A DNA stretch of 64,000 bases, taken from the NCBI RefSeq assembly GCF_047495875.1, contig NC_092461.1, positions 64,778,299 to 64,842,298 of the forward strand, given 5' to 3'. A program made the translations under genes and the position numbers. Of this stretch, positions 12,421 through 22,769 are shown piece after piece (within the stretch, counting starts at the first letter, position 1; each line of letters begins with the position of its first letter). The notes below the pieces were generated by a model that made no database searches, was not told the DNA's origin, and worked only from the letters and a program-made list of their open reading frames with translations. Origin of the DNA: Pithys albifrons albifrons (Eukaryota > Chordata > Aves > Passeriformes > Thamnophilidae).

Positions 12421-12534
12421 CGATCCTGGAAAGAGTCGCAGAGTCCTGGCTCGCCTATTTTACCCCCAACAACCCCTCACCACCACCATCACCAAAAAAA
12501 AAAAATGGTGTTAATTGCTGTAAAGTTTCCGAGC

Positions 12535-13015
12535 ACGTGAATAATTTACTTTGACTGCTGCGTTTTAATTAAAAGCAAACTTATTTATGTTTCTGATGTT
12601 TATATTGCGCGATGTAATTACGTTTAGAAGCAGCGTCGCACTTTTTTTCCCCCCTTCCACCTTAAATCACATTTTCATTAAAGGTTTTAATAAGAAAACT
12701 CACTTGACCACTATTCATTATCTAGTCCCCTCCATGCACACAAGTTCACTTACCCATTCATCTATTCACTTATTCATTCCAGCAGATCCGCTGCAACTGC
12801 TGCTAGCAGGGATGTGAACACTCATAATTATTTGTCAAAGTCTGGAAAGTGTATTATCCCTTCTTCTAGTGGTAATTAGTTACCATAGCATCTAATACGT
12901 AAATGTGCCCAGAGCACACCATTAACAGTTAAGCGGAGGATTCAATTTAACACATGATTATATCTTTCATAAGTCATTACATTAGGAAAGCCAATGTCAC
13001 TCATGCTGGGACAAT
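12535..13015. promoter_or_regulatory. candidate conserved non-coding element, homeodomain-site rich
   Basis: An AT-rich block with many TAAT/ATTA cores, including TTTTAATTAAAA near 12565, GTAATTACG near 12616 and GGTAATTAGTTACC near 12870 (nearly palindromic). It is embedded between CpG islands. Composition and motif density resemble developmental enhancers. Function is inferred only. Confidence 0.35.
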
Positions 13016-13189
13016 TTCAGGCTCCGAGCTGTGGTAAGGGGCCGGGGAAGGGTGCTGGGCTGGGCGACGGTGGCAGAGGGAGTTCCGGATGAGGCTGGGG
13101 AAGATCCCGGTTCGGTAGGGTGGGTGGAAGCGGGGAAGACACTATTTTGAAAATGAACATGTTCATTTCTGGCTAAGTCATCTGTCAAG

Positions 13190-13790
13190 CTTAAAGGGGG
13201 GCGGGGGAGCCTCTCTCTTCCCCCCAGCCCCGATAAACACGACGCTCGCCTCGGCAAGACCTTCTCAGGGACCGTCCCAGTGGCTTCGCTCTGCTTCCCA
13301 GAGAGGATGCTGCTCGGTGCAGGGGGACAGGAGAGAGGGGCCGAGGAGTGGCAGCACCTCTACCAGGCACAGACCGCTCGCCCTGCTCCGAAGCAATCGA
13401 AGCCAAAGCAAGAGAGCCCAAAGTCGGCGGCAGCGGTCGCCAGGGATGACAAGGGTTTGCATCCTTGCTCCGAAGCGGCGTCAGACGGGAGAGCGGTGAA
13501 CGGAGCAACCGCTCCATGTGCCACAGTTGGCAACAGCCGCCCTCGCTCCCCAGTGCCGGCGGGAAGCGTCCCAGGCCCGGCGCTCGCACCTGTGGTTCTG
13601 ACCACGGGAGCTGGGAGACAGAACGTGGGCCTCCCCAGCCCCTTGCTTTTCCCATAGCCCAGGTCCCGGCCGTTCCAAGAGTTTGCTGGGACCTGGCTTG
13701 TCTTCCCCCATCCTATGGCCGGGCACAGCCGAGCAGCACCCGCGCCTTCCAGGGGAACCTCCCGGGAAAGGAAGCCCGCTCGGTAGCCAG
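13190..13790. promoter_or_regulatory. CpG-rich island 3 (orphan)
   Basis: About 600 bp of GC-rich, CpG-containing sequence with overlapping frames on both strands (up to 179 codons) but no recognisable domain. It is treated as regulatory or as the start of a non-coding transcript, not as a coding gene. Confidence 0.45.
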
Positions 13791-13845
13791 AGACACTAAG
13801 CGGTAAATATTGCAGCAAATGTGTCCTGCGATGTTTTATGCACGA

Positions 13846-13891
13846 ACACACACTCACATGGACACACATGCACACACACACAGGCACGCAC
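13846..13891. repeat. imperfect CA-rich microsatellite
   Basis: Repeated CACA units interrupted by TCACATGG and TG steps, about 45 bp. On the minus strand they produce a VCVCMCVHVSV-like low-complexity peptide in a chance frame. Confidence 0.7.
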
Positions 13892-13910
13892 CACGCCAAG
13901 CTGGTGGCGG

Positions 13911-14215
13911 TGGTTAATTCCTAATCAGAATGATGGACAGCAGAGACAGAACAATACAAACTAATGGCTGTGTTGCTGATCACTTTACCCCTTGATTAAA
14001 GACACCCAATTATGGCGCAGAACAGTGTCGTAATTATGTTCCTTAATCACATCCAGGAGGTTTAATTGCCTTAACGATGTGTTTCATTAAATGAATTTAG
14101 GTATTATAGTCGACAGTTTTCATACACAGTTGTTTTCAAATTAACATAATATTAGACATCGTCATGGAAATTGTTTTAATAATCATAATTAGACGCACCC
14201 AGCCTTTGTCTAGTA
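13911..14215. promoter_or_regulatory. candidate enhancer with dense TAAT/ATTA cores
   Basis: About 300 bp contain more than a dozen TAAT/ATTA homeodomain cores, among them CTAATCAG, TTGATTAAAG, CAATTATGG, GTAATTATG, TTTAATTGCC and CATAATTAG. The block lies downstream of BHLHE22 and between two CpG islands. No coding potential is seen. The enhancer assignment is inference from motif density and location. Confidence 0.4.
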
Positions 14216-14389
14216 AATGCTGAGAGACGCTTCTCCTTGCGCCTGGGGGCTGATCTGCCCACCCTCTCTGGGCTCCCTTCCCACAGCTCCGTGGCACTTT
14301 ACAGTTATGTTTCCTGAAAAGTTACAGGTTCTGATTAATCTTTTTTGATGGGAAGTGGAGCAGAAAATATTTATCCCCTTCCCCCGCCT

Positions 14390-14835
14390 GTGGTAGTGCC
14401 AGTGGGAGAGGCGGCTCCGCGGACACCCGGCGCCGGCTTGGGCCGCCCGAGGGGAGGAGGGTGACGCAGGGCCGGGACTCCCGACCCGGGCTCAGCACCA
14501 GGCGGGCAGCTTTGGGGGACCGCGTGCTCTCCCTGCCCTCGGTTACGGGGCAGGGCGGAGGGTCCACGAGGGGAGAGGCGGATCCAAAACTTGAGGGGTA
14601 GGGAGGAGGCGGGGGGGTGGTCCTGCAGCTTCCCCCGGGGCGCATCCAGCCCCAGTGCTCGGGGCTGTCTGGAGCCGGAGGACAGGGGGTGCAGGGCCCG
14701 GCGCTGCCCCACGGCTGCCCCGCAGCGCCGGGGTCCGCCCTCCAAGGGCGAAGGAGAAACGCAGCGCGGGGAGGAACTTGCCCCCCCTACCTGGGACACC
14801 TTTAGCCGGGAGTGGGGTGCCGGGGAGCATTGGGA
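14390..14835. promoter_or_regulatory. CpG-rich island 4 (orphan, downstream of BHLHE22)
   Basis: GC-rich, CpG-dense sequence just beyond the presumed 3' end of BHLHE22. Frames on both strands are compositional. No gene is supported. Confidence 0.45.
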
Positions 14836-14999
14836 GGAAGGCAAAGGAAAGGAAACTACCCACCCCCGGCTCCACTACCCACATCCTTAAATATGGAGAT
14901 ACATGCTTAACAAAGCACAGCATAATGAAAGCGTTTGTTCAAAATATTTTAATAAAGATTCTTTCCGACATAGATACACATACAAACGATCGTACATTG

Positions 15000-16631
15000 C
15001 TGTCATAATCTGATTGACCTATTTAATATATATCACTCTTTACACATCCGTGACCTGCCAACAGATCCATCATGGCTCCTATTTTGCCATCCAACCTGAC
15101 AGTCCGAATTTGTATAATCTGCAAGTAGTGGAAAATAACAGGACTCGTTTTTGAAAAGAAAAAAAAAAGGAAAAAAATGTCTTGATTTACAAATGGCAGA
15201 GAGACAGCCACCCAGCCATGCAAACTAAACTGAAGGCTCACTTTGGGTAAATAGCTACTTCTTGCTTTTCATCTCTCATTTTTCCTTAAAAAAGAACCAC
15301 GCCACCCCACCCGCCCCCCTCCCGCGAAAAAAGAAAACAATTCCACGCGTTCTGTAGATCAGCCTAAAGTATTTTAAAGTATTTCAACTTAAATAATCAT
15401 CCATAGTCAGAATAATTTACATATACGTTAAAAGCCGTTTAAATTATACCTTTGAAAAACACAGCGCCAGGGAAAACACTGACTTGGCAGGTGCTCTTGT
15501 AGCAGCTATTGCTCTGATGCCTTGTAAAAGTAAATAGCTATTACCTGTTACAAATGCAAAGAATACCCTTTAAAAATCAGTTGGTTGAACAATTAAGAAT
15601 ACACTTTTCTTCTAATTTTTGGACTGAAGCAATTTATTAAAGCTCAATTTAAATACAGGGATGATGCAACTTAAAATCCAGATGACCTTTTATAAACCTA
15701 AGCAGCTCGGATACATCAACATTTCTGGTTATACGTTGTTGGCAAATAAATGTTTTAAATACTTGGCACACAGTTGAAGTTAATCCATAAACAGAATTTT
15801 AGAAGCATTTAAAGTAAATGCACGTAAGACCCGTGCCCTTAACACATGATAAATATTGTTGGCGTGGAAAGGTCATTTAAAGAATAACAAATAAATAGCA
15901 TGTCTTGTTTATACATCATTGCAAAGTGGAAAGAAACAAGGTGCACATAAATATTTCTTTTAAAAATGCGATACTTTCAGCCACACGGAATAGGGGGTTT
16001 GATCGGTTATTTTTTGTCTTTTTTTTAACTCTCTCGATTTTAAATCACTCTCACCAAACTTTGCGCATTTTCACAGGATCAAAGTTTAGAGACGATAAAA
16101 AATACAAAGTCTTCCAAAGCAACGGTCCAGTCTCTTTGTTTCTGTGAGTCACTTAAATAAGTTTACATTTCAAGTTTGTTTGTTTCCTGGCTCAGAATAA
16201 TATTAATAATACTGCTAATAATTATTAATTAATTAAAAAAATCTATGTTGAAGTGGCCTCTCTGATTTGTTTCCGGCGACAGCCCCGGCTCCCAACCTGG
16301 CCTGCTATTTCCCGGCCTCTCCTTTGTCCGGACGCGCAGCGAGCCCCCCGGAGCCTCCCGGCGCCTCGCGGGACGGACCTTCCTTCCGCCCCGCGGCACC
16401 CCCAGCCCCGCGCCCCCTCCCCGCCGCCGCACGCACGCTGGCTCCCGTCGCGGTCCCATCCCGGCGACACCCGAAGAGACGAGCGAGGCGAGTCTAGGTC
16501 GAGGACGGCGGGGACCGGGCATCGGTCAGTCCCTGCGCCGCTTCCGCGCCCCCTGGCCCGGGACCGGGCCGCCGGCTGTCGCCGCTCCCCGGGGCCGCGA
16601 CGACGGCGGGGGGCGGCCACGGCGGCGGCGC
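15000..16631 (-). other. BHLHE22: probable BHLHE22 3' untranslated region
   Basis: AT-rich sequence follows the BHLHE22 stop on the minus strand with no coding exon. A minus-strand AATAAA lies at 15633-15638 (TTTATT on +). ATTAAA variants lie at 15022-15027 and 14948-14953. The real cleavage site is undecided, so the lower boundary is approximate. Confidence 0.5.
15633..15638 (-). terminator. candidate BHLHE22 polyadenylation signal
   Basis: AATAAA on the minus strand about 1 kb after the stop codon. It is the only canonical hexamer I noticed in this UTR. Weaker ATTAAA copies lie further downstream. Confidence 0.35.
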
Positions 16632-17531
16632 TTAAGGCTTCTCCGTGCACTGTTTGCAGAGGCTGGAGGAGACACTGTTGAAGATGGTACATTTCTCCGG
16701 GCAGGAGGTGGCGGGGGGCAGCCCGGCGCTGAAGGGGTAACCGGCTGCCTGCTCGTAGGCGCCGAGGGCGGGGTGCAGCGCCGCCGCCGCTGCCGCTGCC
16801 GCCGCGGCGGAGCTGGGCAGGGAGGCGGCCGAGATGGCCTGGCCCTGGTTGAGATAAGCTACCAGGCGCCGCATCTCCTCCAGGGCCTGCGCCTGCATCA
16901 GGATGTAGTTCTTGGCCAGGAGAAGCGTGGCGATCTTGGAGAGCTTCCGCACCGAGGGGCTGTGCGCGTAGGGAATGACCGCCCGCAGCTCGTCCAGCGC
17001 GTCGTTCAGGTCGTGCATCCGCCGCCGCTCCCGCGCGTTGATGTTTAGCCGCAGCGCCTTCTGCTCCTTGGACTTCTTGCTGCCGCCGTGCCCGTGGCTG
17101 TTGGAGCAGCTGCCCTCGGCCGCCTTCAGCCCCCCGCCCCCCCCTCCGCCGCCGCCCGCCGCCGGCGAGGCGACGCGCGGGTCCCCCCCGGCGCCGCGCA
17201 GCACCAGCTCGCAGCGGCCGTCGCTGTCGTCGTCGGGGCTCTGCTCGCCGCCGCTGCTCTCGGCCACCGAGCTGCGGCTGGCGCTCTCGCCGTACTTGAC
17301 GCAGACGGAGCCCGGCGGTAGCGCCAGCGGGTCGCCGCCGACGCCGGGCTGCAGCAGCGCCTCGGGCTCCGACGCCTCGTAGCAGGCGAGCGGCGAGGGC
17401 TGGCGGTCGCGGGGGTGGGAGAGGTCGAGCCCCGGGGGCGAGCGGAAGGCGGACTCCATACGCTTGGCCGAGGCGGCGAGGCTTTTGTGGAAGAGGTCCT
17501 CTTCTGCGGGCAGCCCCAGCGCCCGCTCCAT
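16632..17531 (-). CDS. BHLHE22: class E bHLH transcription factor BHLHE22 (bHLHb5/Beta3), single exon
   Basis: 299 codons without introns. In known families BHLHE22 is a neuronal transcriptional repressor of the Olig/Beta3 group. It binds E-boxes, works with PRDM8, and acts in retinal amacrine cells, spinal dorsal-horn interneurons and cortex. Residues 1-30 carry the conserved N-terminus (MERA... DLFHKSL). Residues 79-112 hold the [17 protein letters not shown] block and an acidic [15 protein letters not shown] block. Poly-Gly lies at 126-134. The bHLH spans about 158-227: basic region with [12 protein letters not shown], helix 1 [12 protein letters not shown], loop SPSVRKLS and helix 2 [15 protein letters not shown]. 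Poly-Ala occupies 242-251, and the C-terminus ends LCKQCTEKP. The protein is shorter than mammalian orthologues (about 380 residues), mainly because the Gly/Ser linkers are reduced. The ATG at 17531 matches the family start. All key residues look intact. Confidence 0.96.
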   Translation of the reverse strand: MERALGLPAEEDLFHKSLAASAKRMESAFRSPPGLDLSHPRDRQPSPLACYEASEPEALLQPGVGGDPLALPPGSVCVKYGESASRSSVAESSGGEQSPDDDSDGRCELVLRGAGGDPRVASPAAGGGGGGGGGLKAAEGSCSNSHGHGGSKKSKEQKALRLNINARERRRMHDLNDALDELRAVIPYAHSPSVRKLSKIATLLLAKNYILMQAQALEEMRRLVAYLNQGQAISAASLPSSAAAAAAAAAALHPALGAYEQAAGYPFSAGLPPATSCPEKCTIFNSVSSSLCKQCTEKP

Positions 17532-17566
17532 CGGCGCCCCGCTCGCCTCCGCCTCCTCCGCCCCCC

Positions 17567-17914
17567 TCAGCTCCCGGCCCGGTCCTCCAAGGCTCTGAGC
17601 CGCGGCGGGTGGCTTCTTGGTGTCCCGCTGGCAGAAATCGTCTCCCGGCTACCGCCGGGGCTGCGCCGTACCCGGCGCCGCGGCTGCCCCTTCTCTGTCT
17701 CCGGCGGTGGCTCGGATTGCGGCTCCGGCTGCGGCTCCGGCTCCGGCTGCGGCTCCGGCTCCGGCTCCGGCGGCTCCGGCTTGCGCTGCAGCTCCGGCTG
17801 TGACTCGAGCTGTGGCTGTGGCTCCGGCTCGCCCTCAGCAGGCGCCGCGCTGGGGCATTGTGGGCTGCCAGTGGAGCCGCTTCCACCGTTTATCTTGCTT
17901 GGATTCACCTTCAA
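17567..17914 (-). other. upstream ORF in the BHLHE22 5' leader (115 codons)
   Basis: The frame starts with ATG at 17914 and ends 35 nt before the BHLHE22 ATG, in a different frame. The first ~28 residues are of mixed composition. The middle is a Pro-Glu/Gln-Pro repeat encoded by the GGCTCC-type hexanucleotide array, and the end is Arg/Ser-rich. If transcription starts near 18.1 kb, this would be a long 5'UTR uORF able to reduce initiation at the main ATG. Whether it is translated or conserved cannot be judged. The repetitive middle argues for a composition-driven frame. Confidence 0.3.
17709..17830 (-). repeat. GC-rich hexanucleotide repeat in BHLHE22 leader
   Basis: On the + strand, GGCTCC and GGCTGC units alternate about ten times (17718-17775) and then become degenerate to about 17830. 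All frames become dipeptide repeats: SR or PE/PQ on the minus strand, and GS or AP on the plus strand. It is a length-variable candidate. Confidence 0.8.
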
Positions 17915-18030
17915 GAGATTTCCGGACCCATCAACCAGCAGCCGCCGCAGACGGGGGAGTCTTTTACATCATTATCTCTGAGAGTAGGTTATTATGAAGA
18001 AGACTCGCCTGTTGGGACAGAGCTTTCTAC

Positions 18031-18070
18031 CCAATCAGGTTAACGTTTTAATTAATAGGATTAAAACGGT
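18031..18070. promoter_or_regulatory. CCAAT box and TTAATTAATA homeodomain site near BHLHE22 5' end
   Basis: CCAATCAGG at 18031 (an inverted CCAAT relative to the gene) is followed by GTTTTAATTAATAGG. It could be a proximal promoter element if transcription starts near 17.95 kb, or leader sequence if it starts near 18.12 kb. Confidence 0.3.
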
Positions 18071-18151
18071 AACAAACAATCCCAGGCGCTATCTGGCCCT
18101 GAGTCTGAATAGTTTCTTTTCCCAGGTCTGAAGACAGGCAGCAGCTAGAGC

Positions 18152-18157
18152 TTTATA
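18152..18157 (-). promoter_or_regulatory. BHLHE22: TATA box candidate for BHLHE22
   Basis: TATAAA reads on the minus strand about 620 bp upstream of the ATG, flanked by GC-rich sequence (CTCTTATAAAGCTC context). It would place the start site at about 18120-18128 and include the uORF in the leader. No transcript evidence is available. Confidence 0.35.
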
Positions 18158-18186
18158 AGAGGCGCCTGCTCCATTATTCTCCCTGC

Positions 18187-18214
18187 CATCTGTATACACA
18201 GCTTAACGCATATG
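18187..18214. promoter_or_regulatory. two E-boxes upstream of the TATA candidate
   Basis: CATCTG (CAGATG on the minus strand) at 18187-18192 and CATATG at 18209-18214 lie 30-60 bp upstream of the TATA candidate. Both match proneural/Olig-type bHLH sites, so regulation by bHLH factors, including autoregulation, is a hypothesis only. Confidence 0.3.
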
Positions 18215-18229
18215 TTTGCAAGACGTTGT

Positions 18230-19214
18230 GTCCTGTTAGTAACCCAACAACTGCCTTTAGCTTGACATGTGTGGCGACTTTCACTCATCAATGAGCACAC
18301 TAAAAGCCCTACTTAGATCGAAGGATGTTCTTTGCCTCCTTCAGCAAATTACAGCCCTGCACTGCAGAAAAGCCCACTTCAACACTTCTCCTTCCGAGTG
18401 CTGCCAGCAGACTTCTGCTAACTTAGCCGTGGAGTCAGGAGTGACACCCTCTCCCCCCCCCCCAGCCCACCCACCCCTTGCATTTACATTAACTTATAGC
18501 TCCCTCCCACCCCCACCCGTCTTCCCGAAAAGCATCGCCTGGGAAAGTTAAAAAAAATATATCCCCGGAGCAGCCCCAGTCGTCGTGCCCACTCCTGCCT
18601 ACCGCCAAAGTCCACCTTGCTTCCCTGGCAGGCGGATGGTCCCCATTCCTCCCTCTCCTCTCCCGTCTCCCGCCCGCCCCCTCCCCCCCCACCAAACGGA
18701 GACCAAATTATGGGGAGGTTCCCCACCTCCTTCCTTTATCCCTTTTCAAGTAGCAGATTGCTGCTTGCGAGTGATTATCCCTCGTGTCCTTATAAAAAAC
18801 ATAAAGCCCCATCAGTTACCCTGAATATGAACGGATCTGGGGAGGAGAGAGGGCGGGGATAGAAAGGGCAAAACCCACCAAACTTTTTTTAAATTTATTT
18901 TTTATTGTGACTGACCAACTCTTTGCAGCTCCGTGCCCTTCTGGCTTCCTCCGGCGAGCCCGGCTCGGCCGAAGCACCCCATTCTTTTTCCCAACACAAG
19001 GATGCCGCCGCCGCCGGACTCAGGGCGAGGCGGCCCCAGCCATCCAGTTACCCCGGCCCCCTGCTCGTCTCCCAGGGCTTCTCCTCTGAGCCGGGCACAT
19101 GCACCTCTGCGGTCTGCCAGAAGCTGAAGCGGAAACCCGAGGGATGGTTTGAATTTTGTCCCAGTGCTCCTCTGATGCTTGAGGCGAGCAGCTCGCTCTC
19201 GCCTTACTGTTAGC
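18230..19214. other. BHLHE22 upstream flank, C-rich and CpG patches
   Basis: No gene is supported. C-rich tracts (about 18451-18500 and 18651-18690) and a small CpG cluster (about 18940-19110) give long compositional frames on both strands. Confidence 0.5.
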
Positions 19215-19560
19215 ACTCAAGAGTATTCAGTGGCAGGTTTTCATTCTAATGACATTAGTAAAAACTATATTTCCCAACACTTCCAAATCATTCTTATGTG
19301 GCAGGATTACTGAAGGCTATGAAATTTTTTGGTTTCTCTGGTTTCATTAAAAACCTTTTAATTGTGTCTTTCGGAGTTGGCCCCAGGTGTTGGACTCTTT
19401 TCATTACATTTTGCTCTAATGTGATGAAATTCTAATTCTCTCCTTACCATATGGTTAAATTTCCCCACTGAGAATTAGTTGAAAAAGGAGAAATAATCTA
19501 TTAATCTCTGTAATAGATTCACAAATGAGGTTTGCCACAGAACCCGTTTTTGAATGGTAA
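19215..19560. promoter_or_regulatory. candidate conserved non-coding element upstream of BHLHE22
   Basis: A low-CpG AT-rich block between CpG patches with TCTAATGACATTAGTA, CATTAAAAAC, TAATTGTG and GAATTAGTTG cores. There is no coding signal. The assignment relies on composition, motif content and position 1-1.4 kb upstream of the promoter candidate. Confidence 0.25.
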
Positions 19561-19904
19561 TATCAGAACAGTTGGGTGCCTTGTTTCAGGAAAGAAAGGA
19601 CCAGGCGACAACAGAAAACGTTTGAATTTTCACCTGGAAAGAATGAAAAGAAGCCAAGCTGCAGATTTCAGAGTAATTGACTGAGATTTCATCTAGCCAG
19701 GACATGACTACAATACAGACCTTCCTCACCTCGTGTCTCCGGATCAGAGCCGAACATTCAAGCCGAGCCCTCAGACGGGGAGGAGGGGGGGTCTCACCCC
19801 CCACCCCCACCCCAGCCCCATTTGGCTGCTGTGCTTGTCCCTGGTCGCCGTCCAAGCGCACAGTCACCGAGCGCCTCGCTCCCCTCCCCCTTTCCAAAGG
19901 ATGG

Positions 19905-20130
19905 ATGCCACCGTTAACCTCTATCATTATTAATCCAAAGGCATTTTAGGTTTATTGTTTTTCAATTAGCAACTTCATTTTTCCCGGGATCATAAACAAA
20001 GGGCTTTATACTCTCAACAGAGGTTTGAGGAGTTTTTTTATTATTGTTTAATGTGTTTAATATCCAACTTATAAAACTCATGTGGTCACTTAAGGATGAC
20101 GAATACTGTTATTATCACTTGATGGCTATT
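19905..20130. promoter_or_regulatory. candidate conserved non-coding element upstream of BHLHE22
   Basis: An AT-rich block between CpG patches. It contains CATTATTAATCC, TCAATTAGC and ATAAACAAAGG (forkhead/SOX-like) cores in about 220 bp. It is non-coding, and function is inferred only. Confidence 0.25.
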
Positions 20131-22769
20131 GGGAACATTTCTTTCACCTCAACTTACTTCTTGGAAGACAGGGGTCTCTGGCTCGATCTCTACCGCTGAT
20201 CTGTGGGTTCACTAGCGCTATCTCCCCTGTTTTTCGGTGCAGCTTTAGGGACGGCGTACAGTACCGCTCCGCAGGCGGCGGGGCTGGTTGCACCGGGGCT
20301 GCGGCCCCCGCTGTTGCTGCGAAGGGCGAGGGGTACTGCCGGGCCGGGCCGGGCCGCGTCGTCGGGGCAGGCCGACGGGGGCACTGCGGCGACCTCCGCG
20401 GCAACCTTTTCTCGTCCTCGGCTGAATTCGCTGATATTTGTCCTCTGCGCCTAAAATTTGTCTCTCCGTCAAAGCTTTTTCTGCTCTCGCGGTCAGTTTT
20501 CATGGTCTCTCCCTGTATCTGTTTGTACACTTATCCCTGCTGCAGTCTGCCTTTTCAACCACCTCGCTTTTTCTTTTATTTCTGTTCATCCTTTCCCTTT
20601 CTTTCTGGGTCTGCAGCCTCTTCTTGAGACAAGGATATATCCCAGTCATCTTGCCGATGCGTTCATCTGTGACTTGTCGTGCTCTAACCATGCCAACTTT
20701 TTTACAAACTTTAGCTTCTGAGGGATGTGGGAGGAAGTAGGGAGAGCAAAGTAGAGGAGACTAAAAGAGAGCCCCTCTCGCCTCCCCGGGACCCGCCTGT
20801 TGAGATCTGTCTCTCCGCACCTCCCGAAGAAGTGGCTGTTTAATAGTCTACGGAAAATTTTGTTTGGAAGCAGGCAGAGGAATTTATAGAAGCTCTAAAT
20901 GCGGGGCTTATAAAAATACCGAGAAATGGTCTTTGAGGTTTATGCACTCGTAAACTTTTGCTGATTGCTTCTGGGAAGTTGTCAGGCATTTAACACTGCG
21001 TTTATCTTACAGCGCAATGAAAACACATCTGCCCAACGTCTCGTTACCTGGTTTAATTGTACCGCAGCCCTCTGCCACTGGCTTCTTCACACTTGGGTCG
21101 TTATGTCGAGAAATGAGCAGCCCGGAGCTGCAGGTGGACTGCGCCGGCCCAGAGGATTCCGTAGGCTCCACCGTGAGCGGCCGAGCACGGACCGTCCCGG
21201 GTGGTGCGGGAGGCAGGGTCAGGGGAGCAAGAATGCTGGAAGGTCCCAGCATAGAGATGAGAGCGGAGAGCATGGCGATTGCTGACTTTCCTTGGCGTCT
21301 TTAGCAAGATCTGCTCCAGAATAATTTTGTTCTGCTCTCCACTGTAATAAAAGTTAAACCCACCTACTCCTCTCTTCAGGGCTGGGTTTGCTGAAAACCT
21401 CCTGGAATAAAGACACTTTCAGAATTTTCCCTTAAGACGCTCAGGAGCTGAATATAGACACATTTTAGTCAGGTGAAGTCAGCCTTTCCCTGTCAGCTCT
21501 GGGCAGAGGCACGGCCCCACAGCAAGCGGAGGGCTTGGGATCTCACCCAACTTTCCCGGGCCGTCTTCCAGTGGCTCAGCCCCGAGTCTGTCCTGCCTCC
21601 GACACGGCGAGCGTGGGGGAGAGCAGGGTCTAGCGCCGAGCGCACCTGCAGCGAGGGGCAGCCCCAGCTTCAGAGTCTGCCCGGCTTTTCCAGCGCTGTC
21701 TAGCGACGGAGAGTGCTTTCATTTGCCTCAGCTGTTGCTGTGTTGTCTTCCCCTTGAGACAAACTTTATGTAAGTCCAAAGTGAAGAAAACACAGTATAA
21801 ATAAAATTACCCCTAACTGCATTCGCTTCCAGTGCAAACATCCTCAGAGGTGCCTGTCGGCCGAGAGGCAGACCCAGAGGCCGGTGAAGTCCCAGCCTGG
21901 GAACTGATCCCAGCAACAAGTTGGGGGGAGGGAGCGGGGTGGAGGGGGAGGGGGGGGGCGCGGCTGCTCGCAGGGAGCTCGAGGACGAGGGGAAGAGATC
22001 TGTAGGGCAGAAGAAGGAGTCGGTGCTCTCAGACCCCGGGACGCTCGGCACAGCATCCTGCTTCCCAGTGCCAGGGGGAGCGGACAGGGCGATGGGACGT
22101 AGCGGGTGCGTGTGTGCAGCCGGGCTTGGGGGACATTTGTGTGGCGAGGGACTGGAAAACGGGTGTAAGCACTACCTCCATTTCAGAGCTTTAGCAGCAG
22201 GAGAAAAATGGCATTGATGGCTTGACTCACAGCGCTGCGGAGCTGAGGCTTCTTGGGGTGAGGAATGTCACCTCGATAGCCCGGCCCTGTGTCTCTGGAG
22301 GGACCGCTGGAGATGGAAAGGAAATTCTGGAGGACTGCAGAGAGTTCAAGGGCACCTGATGATCCCCGCGGAGACCGGCCGGGTGGGTCCCCTTCGGGCT
22401 GGCCCTTGCCCTCTTCTGGGTCGCTGAGCTCCCGATCCAAAATCCACAGCACCATCTCCTGGGCATCGGGAGAAGTGCATGGCCCGCCTCTGAGTCGGCG
22501 GGACTGATGGCGACGGTGGAGGCAAGCACAGATGTGGGGCTGTAACCATAGAAAACTACATGAAAATGTAAACAGAAATTACATGGAAATGTAAAATACC
22601 TCTTTAGCCTGTTTTGGCATGGGGAGATTAATTATTCATTTGGTGTCCCTTTTGGAACTGAAGCCCGTGAGGTGATGTCTCTGTTTGGACAGGAGTGAGG
22701 ACGGTCTCAGGAGGTGTTACGTATTCAATTACATAGACACACTAGTAAATATGTGTACTTGAAGCAGAT
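20131..22769. other. upstream intergenic region with CpG clusters
   Basis: CpG-rich clusters occur around 20220-20430, 21110-21260, 21480-21700 and 21840-22130, separated by ordinary sequence. Frames on both strands are compositional and share no recognisable domain. No gene, RNA or transposon is supported. Confidence 0.5.

Larger units (their letters stand above)
16260..17870. promoter_or_regulatory. BHLHE22 gene-body CpG island
   Basis: A continuous GC-rich, CpG-dense tract covers the whole CDS and much of the 5' leader. Its borders coincide with AT-rich 3'UTR below and upstream sequence above. This is typical of single-exon bHLH developmental genes. Confidence 0.8.

Noticed and set aside
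13360..13899. 179-codon minus-strand frame and overlapping plus-strand frames
   Set aside because: They occur on both strands in a CpG-rich patch with no domain, and part of the peptide comes from a CA microsatellite.
16243..17886. 547-codon minus-strand frame overlapping BHLHE22
   Set aside because: It is out of frame with the conserved bHLH protein and consists of Arg/Ala/Gly-rich and SR-dipeptide sequence expected from the CpG island and hexanucleotide repeat.
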